64,000 bases of DNA, from the NCBI GenBank assembly GCA_016721115.1, contig JADKIW010000001.1, forward strand, positions 4,107,501 through 4,171,500, in the 5' to 3' direction. The stretch is from Candidatus Defluviilinea proxima (GTDB taxonomy: Bacteria; Chloroflexota; Anaerolineae; Anaerolineales; Villigracilaceae). The notes beneath the pieces are model-generated. The model worked only from the letters and a program-made list of their open reading frames with translations. It searched no databases and was not told the DNA's origin. The position numbers were made by a program, and so were the translations under genes. How positions within the stretch are numbered: the first letter of the stretch is position 1; each line of letters opens with the position of its first letter. Shown here one piece after another: positions 35,929-42,469 of the stretch.

Positions 35929-36474
35929 ATGTATAGTCAAAAAGACAATAGAGAAGGTCCAGGCCCAAAATCAGTGTTGCTTATCCTTATCTTGGCAATA
36001 CTCACTGTTGCCATCTCTCTTTATAGTACTTTATTGGTGTCTTCACGTATTGTCAATTTACCAACAACCACTACGACCGCAGTAATAGCTCTTGAGACAT
36101 TTATTGCACAAACAGAGACATCAACACCTTCATCTCCCCTCACTTCCACACCCTCAATTACAAACCTTCAAATCATTGAAAAGTCTTACACTATTGTGCG
36201 CGGCGACACCTTTGACAAGATAAGTGAAAGTTTATTTGGAGCAACAAAATATGCCAACGCAATACAAAAATCCAATTGCATCGACACGATTCAAAGAGAC
36301 CAGGAGATAAGAATAAAATATTATATTATCCAAAATGGAGATGACATCTTTGAAATTGCAGATCGCTTAAACATTAACTATCAGCGTCTTCGTTTTATTA
36401 ATACAGATCAGAGCGAGTTTGTTATCTACCCAGGTCAGTACTTAATCTTGCCAGTGAGCAACATATGCAGCTGA
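35929..36474 (+). CDS. Single-pass protein with two LysM-like domains
   Basis: 181 residues from ATG 35929 (AAAGGG upstream). One transmembrane helix at about residues 18-42, a Thr/Ser-rich linker, then two LysM-like segments: YTIVRGDTFDKISESLFG and YIIQNGDDIFEIADRLNINY, ending with YPGQYLILPV. LysM binds N-acetylglucosamine polymers such as peptidoglycan, so this protein should sit outside, tied to the wall. It is 16 bp behind the three-helix protein and probably co-transcribed with it. Confidence 0.8.
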   Translation: MYSQKDNREGPGPKSVLLILILAILTVAISLYSTLLVSSRIVNLPTTTTTAVIALETFIAQTETSTPSSPLTSTPSITNLQIIEKSYTIVRGDTFDKISESLFGATKYANAIQKSNCIDTIQRDQEIRIKYYIIQNGDDIFEIADRLNINYQRLRFINTDQSEFVIYPGQYLILPVSNICS

Positions 36475-36503
36475 ATTACCTGTTGTCTTTGGAAGAATAG
36501 TAC

Positions 36504-36617
36504 GAAATCGTCGCCCGCATCGAGCGCGAGCAGTCCATTGTGGAAGGCAATCGTGAGTTGATTCGGATTTACGAAGAGAAGGTCAAGAAGGTCATTGAGA
36601 AGGTGTGGGAAGGATAG
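36504..36617 (+). repeat. hsdS tail copy A (114 bp)
   Basis: Same length as the hsdS 3' end, with about ten mismatches by eye. The reading frame is kept throughout and ends in WEG plus TAG, but there is no start codon, so it is not expected to be expressed alone. Confidence 0.9.
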
Positions 36618-36711
36618 ACCCTAAGGGTCTTTCTCGTGGACAGTCACTACGTCAAGCAGGAGAGTCTGGTAATGAGTGGTAGGAGTCAGTCAAGGAGACC
36701 CTTAGGGTCTG
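36616..36711. repeat. X element 1
   Basis: Starts with the palindrome AGACCCTAAGGGTCT (overlapping the TAG of tail copy A) and ends with AGACCCTTAGGGTCT (36696-36710). It has an internal TACGTCAAGCAGGAGAG at offset 32. The same internal block at the same offset occurs in the copy at 38453. Confidence 0.85.
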
Positions 36712-36722
36712 ATAACAAGAAT

Positions 36723-36836
36723 AAAATCGTCGCCCGCATCGAGCGCGAGCGGTCCATTGTGGAGGGGAATCGTGAGTTGATTCGGATTTATGAGGAGAAG
36801 GTCAAGAAGGTGATAGAAAGGGTGTGGGAAGGATAA
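36723..36836 (+). repeat. hsdS tail copy B (114 bp)
   Basis: Again 114 bp, about ten mismatches to hsdS, frame intact to TAA. Its end (GGGAAGGAT) provides the ribosome site of the following membrane protein gene, just as hsdS does for the gene at 35436. Confidence 0.9.
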
Positions 36837-36838
36837 AA

Positions 36839-37453
36839 ATGGCTAAAACAAAAACCAAACAAAAACAAACATCAGGACAGGTTCCAAGTCTAGCCCAAGC
36901 GCAATTGCCACCTTCACCAATTGTGTTGGAATTCAGGCAACCAGAAGAAGACTCATTCTTGCTAATTATTGCCGAAAAGGTTAAGAACTCGCTGCAATTA
37001 TTGATTGCCGTTGGCATTATCATCGTGCTCGGGAGCAAACTACTCTACCATGCAGATCGAACCTTTGAACTGGACTGGATTACGTTCCCAAAATACTTAA
37101 TTATCATATTGCGTTTGCCAGCACTTGATTTGGTCGCCAAAGCACTGGCATATGCGGCAGGAATTGACCTAGCTTACATGTTGTTAACCCCTGGACCCGA
37201 TGAAGCTATCGAGCCCTTAATCCTTGGTTTGGCATCTGCAATCCTTTATAGTATTTCAAACATCGGCAGTCCCGATTTACGCTTAGCGGCAGAAATCGGG
37301 TTGTACGTAGTCATATTGAGTTTTCTTTTCTTGATGAAGGCATTATTCATTCCTGAAGAAGAAGATAAGCCGCGATTAGGGATAATCGCTATGCTAAGGT
37401 CAAAGCTTACAAGCTTTAGGAAGGCATTCAAAAAAAGGTTTAATGCCAAATGA
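36839..37453 (+). CDS. Membrane protein, second cassette gene
   Basis: 204 residues from ATG 36839, two bases after the stop of tail copy B. A Lys/Thr/Gln-rich start (MAKTKTKQKQTSGQ) echoes the Lys-rich start of the first cassette protein. Five hydrophobic stretches follow, then a basic C-terminal tail (LTSFRKAFKKRFNAK). No known domain recognised. Position and ribosome site derived from an hsdS tail copy suggest insertion of a small gene module. Confidence 0.7.
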   Translation: MAKTKTKQKQTSGQVPSLAQAQLPPSPIVLEFRQPEEDSFLLIIAEKVKNSLQLLIAVGIIIVLGSKLLYHADRTFELDWITFPKYLIIILRLPALDLVAKALAYAAGIDLAYMLLTPGPDEAIEPLILGLASAILYSISNIGSPDLRLAAEIGLYVVILSFLFLMKALFIPEEEDKPRLGIIAMLRSKLTSFRKAFKKRFNAK

Positions 37454-37461
37454 ACAATTCT

Positions 37462-37525
37462 GAAATCGTTACCCGCATCGAAACCGAGCGGGTCATTGTC
37501 CACGGCAGCCGAGAGTTGATCCGCC
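37462..37525 (+). repeat. hsdS tail copy C, truncated and diverged
   Basis: Matches the first 62 bp or so of the tail (reading EIVTRIETERVIVHGSRELI), with many substitutions, and then joins the right half of an X element. Confidence 0.7.
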
Positions 37526-37566
37526 ATGGCAGAATATGAGTCAGCTAAAGGAATCCTTAGGGTCTG
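37526..37566. repeat. X element 2 (right half only)
   Basis: Contains AGTCAG followed by AAGGAatCCTTAGGGTCT with the same 27-base spacing as the right end of X element 1. Confidence 0.7.
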
Positions 37567-37576
37567 GAAACTACAA

Positions 37577-37616
37577 GGTAATCGTGATTTGATTCGAACT
37601 TACAAGGAGAGGTTAT
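37577..37616 (+). repeat. hsdS tail fragment D
   Basis: About 40 bp matching the middle of the tail (reading NRDLIRTYKERL in place of NRELIRIYEEKV). It ends directly at the TIR gene start and supplies AAGGAGAGG as ribosome site. Confidence 0.65.
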
Positions 37617-38435
37617 ATGGAACATATATTTATCAGCTATACCCAGGAAGATAGTAAGTTTGCCCATATGCTTGCAGATGAATTTGCGCGGTGGGGCATA
37701 ACAGCGTGTATTGATGAACGGCTTGATAAGCTGAGAAACTGGCCGCCATCCATTCCAGAAAGTATCAAGGCTTGCCCGATCTTCATTGTGATTATGTCAT
37801 CAGAAGCGCGTAAATCCAGTTGGGTACAGAAAGAAGTAGAGTATGCCAAATCTATTCGTAAGCCTGCCTTTCCGATCTTGCTACGTGGAGAATCATGGGG
37901 CTCCTTTACTTCATCTCAAATTTTGGACATTCGTAATGGGCAATTACCTGATCGAAGTTTCTATTTAAAGATACAAGAAACTCTTAATAAATTACGTCAT
38001 CCGATTACGCCACCATCGACACCTTCTAAAACCAAAGCCCCGCTTCAAAATTCATCTGAGCGTCATGCCTTTCCTTATCAAAACATAGTGGAAACTCTAA
38101 TATCTCTCGCTGCAAAACGTCAGGGGCGCTGGAAACTGGGGGAATACATCATTGAAGTGAGCAGTGTCACACTCACCTTGCGTCTTGCAGATGACCAAGT
38201 CTGGTTATCGGGCGGGCAAGCCGTTCACCCAAACGATAAAGCAAAAGTGCTGGGGCAATCCCAACCTGTTACTGTCAGCTACGAACAGAGTAATAGCCAA
38301 CATCGTGCAGGCTATAAGATGACTGTCTACGGTGCTTCGAAATATATGGATGTTGCCATAGAGATGATCAAGCTCTATAAAGCATCAGGACTCAACCCCA
38401 ATGATCTATTGGCAGAACCAACACGATTGCCATAA
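37617..38435 (+). CDS. TIR-domain protein, third cassette gene
   Basis: 272 residues. Residues 1-135 are a TIR domain: EHIFISYTQEDSKFAHMLADEF, the loop with IDERLDK, FIVIMSSEARKSSWVQKEVEYA with the Glu at the position used by NAD-cleaving TIRs, and a FPILLRG strand. A Pro/Thr/Ser-rich linker leads to an unrecognised C-terminal domain of about 120 residues (WKLGEYIIEVSSVTLTLRLADDQVWLSGG...) that may sense or bind a ligand. In this setting a phage-triggered NADase effector is plausible but not shown. Confidence 0.88.
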   Translation: MEHIFISYTQEDSKFAHMLADEFARWGITACIDERLDKLRNWPPSIPESIKACPIFIVIMSSEARKSSWVQKEVEYAKSIRKPAFPILLRGESWGSFTSSQILDIRNGQLPDRSFYLKIQETLNKLRHPITPPSTPSKTKAPLQNSSERHAFPYQNIVETLISLAAKRQGRWKLGEYIIEVSSVTLTLRLADDQVWLSGGQAVHPNDKAKVLGQSQPVTVSYEQSNSQHRAGYKMTVYGASKYMDVAIEMIKLYKASGLNPNDLLAEPTRLP

Positions 38436-38452
38436 CGACAAAACAACAGAAT

Positions 38453-38550
38453 AGACCCTAAGGGTTTGTACCGTAAACCTTTGTTACGTCAAGCAGGAGA
38501 GGCATGCATGGCAGGGTATATAGTAGCTAAGAAACTCCTTGGTCTCAGAC
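38453..38550. repeat. X element 3
   Basis: Begins AGACCCTAAGGGTTT, has TACGTCAAGCAGGAGAG at offset 32 exactly as X element 1, and a decayed right end (CTCCTTGGTCTCAGAC). Follows the TIR gene by about 20 bp. Confidence 0.8.
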
Positions 38551-38626
38551 TAACATCCAAACTGAAAGGGATTTCTTTGGTTTAGAATGTAAAAGAAAAC
38601 CACAAGAAGAAAGTGCAGGAGGAAAA

Positions 38627-39403
38627 ATGAATCGATATAAATTTCTTATCATCTTAGCTGTATTACTGACTGGTTGCGGCGGAAATGCTGCGGCTGGAGA
38701 TACCACGGTGTCCACTGGCCCGTATGCCAATGCAGGCCCTGTCACCATCTCAGCCACGGTGGACACTAATGGGGAGATTAAGCTCGGTGGATCATATCAA
38801 CATAGGCTTGTTGGAAATGAATTGCTTGGCGCAGGCTGGGCAATCAGTTTTGAAACCACCCTAAACGATGCAAAACAAAAAGCAAACACACTTTATATTT
38901 TATACGAGGATGCTCAGGGAAATATACGCAGGCTTGAATACGATATTGACCAGCCTTTTGAAATCAATTTTGAGAATGACCAATGGGTGCAAAAAATTGC
39001 CAGGGCAGGAGACGGCAATATTGTTGTATATGTTCAAACAAAAGCAGAACCCATGATAGCCGTTTCAAGCGGGCCTCCCATATTCGAACGTATGGATGAA
39101 TATGAGCAAAATATCAGCAACCAATTAGAGATCCACAAAGATATATATTTCAGCGATCCTGATGGCGATGCGGCCATGATAGAGTATGAAGTTTTATCAA
39201 TATCACCTGATATATCGGGTGTATATGTACAAAACGATTTGATTGATGCACCTACGCAACAGCAACAATCGGGCACATCCCAAAAGATCACATGGCAATG
39301 CGGCTCAAACAATAAGGCCTACACAGTAAAATTGAGAGCCCACATTGTGGACCAACAAGGCAATAAAAGTTCTGGGTTTAGTGTTGTATTCAAGTGCCAT
39401 TAA
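38627..39403 (+). CDS. Lipoprotein of unknown function
   Basis: 258 residues. Lipobox in LAVLLTGCGG, ribosome site GGAGGA. The mature part is beta-rich, with Asn/Gln-rich stretches and a Ca-site-like segment FSDPDGDAAMIEYEVLS. The end reads KLRAHIVDQQGNKSSGFSVVFKC, as in Ig- or cadherin-like folds. Two Cys near the end (WQCGSN and FKCH) could pair. No function assigned. AT-rich, as are its island neighbours. Confidence 0.75.
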   Translation: MNRYKFLIILAVLLTGCGGNAAAGDTTVSTGPYANAGPVTISATVDTNGEIKLGGSYQHRLVGNELLGAGWAISFETTLNDAKQKANTLYILYEDAQGNIRRLEYDIDQPFEINFENDQWVQKIARAGDGNIVVYVQTKAEPMIAVSSGPPIFERMDEYEQNISNQLEIHKDIYFSDPDGDAAMIEYEVLSISPDISGVYVQNDLIDAPTQQQQSGTSQKITWQCGSNNKAYTVKLRAHIVDQQGNKSSGFSVVFKCH

Positions 39404-39588
39404 ATTCCAATTCAAAATCATTGCCGTAGGTTATTATGTCAAGCATACAAAACCTGCCAGACAAGGCGTGCGCCAGCCCATCCTATAGGCGGATATCACT
39501 ACTGTCCGTGCTATGAGAGAGGGCATTCAAAGAAGAGTCGGAACTCTGTTCCGTCGATAAAATCAAACCACGTGACCAAGAGGAAAAC

Positions 39589-40365
39589 ATGAGTGAAAAT
39601 CGCTACAAAATGTCCGACCATCCGTTCGTAATTCTGATCACAGTTCTTGCAGGCATAATTGCTATTTTTGTATTCATAAGTGGCATTGAAAATCTTCCCG
39701 ATCTGTATAAGAGATGGTTCCTTCCTGATCTATACGATAATTTTGAAGACACCTTCTTTGACGGCAAGGTAAACCCCAGCCTCTGGGAAGTTGATGGAAA
39801 CCAAAGAGGAGAAGCGACCCAACTAAACGGCGCTCTCATCATTCAGACAAATTCAAAAGAAGAAGATGGAAATTTTGCGTTACACACGGTCAACCCCCGT
39901 ACAATTTCCTACCAAAATCTTGAATATATGGAGGCGAAATTCAAGCTGGATAGCCGTCAGGCAGGCAAAGGCAGTTTTCTAAAGATCCAGGCGGTCACAG
40001 TTTTCGATCAAAAAGTCTGGTGGATTGAATGTAAATTTACCAACGGCACTACTGCATATCCTGATGCATCCTGCAATCTTCAGGAAAATGTTTTTCTATC
40101 CGACGGTACTCCAGTATATTCTTACGAAACCGAGCATATACCCTGTAGCTATGATACCTGGTATAAAATCCGCTTTGCGTTAGAGCCAAATACTGGGAAA
40201 GTAAGTTTCTATTTGGATGATGACTTGATGGGCGAATCGGCTTTTTCCAATATTAGCGCTATGAAAAATCTTGGTGGGTTTTCATTACAAGTGGGCTCGT
40301 GGATATCTCCACAAGATCACATGCTAGGGTATATTGACGATGTAAAGATCGGAACAACAAAATAA
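39589..40365 (+). CDS. Membrane-anchored concanavalin-like (LamG/DUF1080-type) protein
   Basis: 258 residues. One helix at about 13-31, then a single beta-sandwich domain: DNFEDTFFDGKVNPSLWEV, MEAKFKLDSRQAGKGSFLKIQ, WYKIRFALEPNTGKVSFYLDDDLMGE, ending GYIDDVKIGT. This pattern is that of laminin-G/concanavalin-like domains that bind sugars or surfaces. GAGG precedes the ATG. It lies in the accessory island between two repeat-bearing spacers. Confidence 0.8.
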   Translation: MSENRYKMSDHPFVILITVLAGIIAIFVFISGIENLPDLYKRWFLPDLYDNFEDTFFDGKVNPSLWEVDGNQRGEATQLNGALIIQTNSKEEDGNFALHTVNPRTISYQNLEYMEAKFKLDSRQAGKGSFLKIQAVTVFDQKVWWIECKFTNGTTAYPDASCNLQENVFLSDGTPVYSYETEHIPCSYDTWYKIRFALEPNTGKVSFYLDDDLMGESAFSNISAMKNLGGFSLQVGSWISPQDHMLGYIDDVKIGTTK

Positions 40366-40531
40366 CGAGTTCCACTTTGTGTAATGCCTTGTGGCCCTAA
40401 ACGGATGGTGAGTAAACACATCATCACATTTAGGGGATGGCTCGAGGGATGTTGGTCGTTATCGTCCGCCGAAACTGCAATCATTAGAATATGAATTCAT
40501 CTAGCATACACATCGAAGTCAGGGATTGAAA

Positions 40532-41833
40532 ATGCCACCGAAAAAATTTCTAGTTCCCAAAGACCACGTTCTGGAAAAAGTTCTGGAATTTGGGAATGAG
40601 CTTACAGCCTACACAGGCGATTCCAAAGAGTTTGTCTTTGACTTTCAGGGCAAAGGTCTTGATACCCCATTCGGGATGCTGTTTCTATCCTTTGTGATCA
40701 ATCAGTTTATGGCAGGTCATCCAGAGGCAGATTGTCAACCCTCGAACTATGGAGAACGCTTGTACGCCTCGCACATGGGCTATTTCCATTCCTGCGGATT
40801 TGACATTGGCAAACTCCCTGGTCAGGCGCAAGGCAGTGACACTTACCTCCCCATCACCGTGATGAAAGTTGCTGATCTACAGAAACAAGCCGCCAAAGAA
40901 AATCGGGAAGTGGGGGATGTGATCGAAGAGCATTCAAAAAGGCTCTCGTGTGTCTTGTTACAACAACCAGATGGCCCCTCGATAGAAGTCCTCACGTACA
41001 GCTTTCGCGAACTACTCAGGAACGTAGTGGAACATAGCCGATCAGAAATTCTCGCCTTTTGCGCACAGTTCCGCCAGAAGGCAAAACAAGCCGAAATTGC
41101 CATTCTCGATACGGGCATTGGCATCCGCTCTGCGCTTTCCAACAACCCTCACCTGAGCATTGACGGAGATCGTCAGGCCCTCAACCTCTCGATCATGCCA
41201 GGTATATCAGGGAAGATGTTCAAGGGCGTCAAAAGAGATCCATATGACGGCTGGCAGAACTCAGGCTATGGATTATATGCGGTCAGTCGTCTGTGCGGGC
41301 ATGGCGGCAAATTCACCATTTGCAGTGGCGATACAGCCCTTGCCCTCAAACCCGATAAAAAGGAATATCATCGCTCCAGCTTTCAAGGGACCGCCCTGAG
41401 AATCATATTGTCAGCGGCCGAGATCAAGAATGCCAGATCAACATTGGCAACGATCATCAAAGAAGGCGGTAAACTGGAAAAGGAATTCGGCCTCTCAGGC
41501 ATACAAGCCACCACGGCCTCAAAAATGATCTCCAGCGAATTCAACAAAAATGAAGAAACGAGAAAAGAGCGAGCCATGTCTGGTAAATACACCCCGCTCG
41601 AAACCTATCTGCGTGACTTGCCCGCCAGTCAGGCAGACATTACGCTTCGTTTTAAACAGATCGAAGAAATATTAAAAAAAGAACTGCCGTCCTCCGCGTA
41701 CGAAGATCAAAGATGGTGGGAACATGTAACGGAAGGCAACCATGTCAACACACGCGCATGGGCAAATGCTGGCTGGAAGATCGAACATCTGGATGTGAAA
41801 AAGAAGTGGGTAAAATTTATACGTGCTCGCTAG
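40532..41833 (+). CDS. GHKL ATPase with C-terminal DUF7662-like domain
   Basis: 433 residues from ATG 40532 (AGGGA seven bases upstream; TTG 40526 is an alternative). The middle has a GHKL nucleotide site: N-box FRELLRNVVEHS, G1 box IAILDTGIGI, G2 box SGYGLYAVSRLCGHGG. Residues about 355-433 (YTPLETYLRDLPASQ, FKQIEEIL, LPSSAYEDQRWWEH, AWANAGWKIEHLDV) match what I know as the DUF7662 pattern. No histidine kinase dimerisation domain is present, so it is more like stand-alone ATPases of defence systems. The pairing is unusual and its role is unknown. Confidence 0.8.
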   Translation: MPPKKFLVPKDHVLEKVLEFGNELTAYTGDSKEFVFDFQGKGLDTPFGMLFLSFVINQFMAGHPEADCQPSNYGERLYASHMGYFHSCGFDIGKLPGQAQGSDTYLPITVMKVADLQKQAAKENREVGDVIEEHSKRLSCVLLQQPDGPSIEVLTYSFRELLRNVVEHSRSEILAFCAQFRQKAKQAEIAILDTGIGIRSALSNNPHLSIDGDRQALNLSIMPGISGKMFKGVKRDPYDGWQNSGYGLYAVSRLCGHGGKFTICSGDTALALKPDKKEYHRSSFQGTALRIILSAAEIKNARSTLATIIKEGGKLEKEFGLSGIQATTASKMISSEFNKNEETRKERAMSGKYTPLETYLRDLPASQADITLRFKQIEEILKKELPSSAYEDQRWWEHVTEGNHVNTRAWANAGWKIEHLDVKKKWVKFIRAR

Positions 41834-42469
41834 TGATTTTGATGGAGCCGTGACCGAAGGGAAAAGATCGCGTCACTCCGAACGGGATGGCTGAATAGCC
41901 CCGAACGGGTATTACTGAGCCTGTCGAAGGATGCTCCTAGAGGGGCGTACACGTACTTGCACCACACGTGACTTGCTTGGCAAATCATGCAAGTATCGAA
42001 ACCACAGTCCGCCGAAACTGCGACCACTCGGGAGTGGCGTTTAAGGGAGGTTTTTGAAAAGACCTGACAGTTCCCACAGTTCCTTGATTGACCCGCGTCC
42101 TTGTCCGCACATGGGCTATGATTACATACAGGGGAGTTAGTAGGCAAAAAGAGCCAGGTGACAGTCATCTTTAAGATGACTGTCACCTATCTAGACATGC
42201 GATGGGTAGTACACTATTTACTTAAGTCGAAACTCTCGAAGCCCACGCCCTGTCAGCGAGTAAGCGGGTTAGGCGGTTGACGCTATCCCGTGGGGGAAAT
42301 ATTTCACAGTCCCCATTAGCGAAGGCGTTCTGCAACGAGCGGGTCGAACAGAATACCAATGATGAATCCACAGAGAAGTTGGTGGATAAGATGAAAGTAG
42401 TGGAAATCGCAAACCTGAGAAGAAAGTACAGTTACTTCATCGTCAAGATCATTGCAGCAGAGGTATATC
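41834..42469. other. 636-bp spacer with repeats, no convincing gene
   Basis: Contains GTCCGCCGAAACTGC (42007-42021), also found at 40464-40478, and a following block (42021-42051) similar to 44898-44925. A perfect hairpin lies at 42156-42188. A 66-codon ORF at 42277-42477 overlaps the next gene start and has no protein-like features. Confidence 0.6.
42156..42188. repeat. Perfect 15-bp hairpin
   Basis: AGGTGACAGTCATCT / AGATGACTGTCACCT with a TTA loop and no T tract. Probably a mobile palindromic repeat. Confidence 0.75.

Larger units (their letters stand above)
35326..38550 (+). other. Cassette array with repeated hsdS 3' tails
   Basis: The last 114 bp of hsdS (35326-35439) recur as exact-length copies at 36504-36617 and 36723-36836, and as partial copies at 37462-37525 and 37577-37616. 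X elements lie between the members of each pair (36616-36711; a right half at 37526-37566) and once alone (38453-38550). The order is hsdS tail, two genes, tail-X-tail, one gene, tail-Xhalf-tail, TIR gene, X. Copies decay with distance from hsdS. This is read directly from the sequence; the mechanism is inference. Confidence 0.8.

Noticed and set aside
36636..36836. 66-codon ORF ending in the hsdS-like tail
   Set aside because: It joins an X element to tail copy B by chance in-frame and has no ribosome site; better described as repeats.
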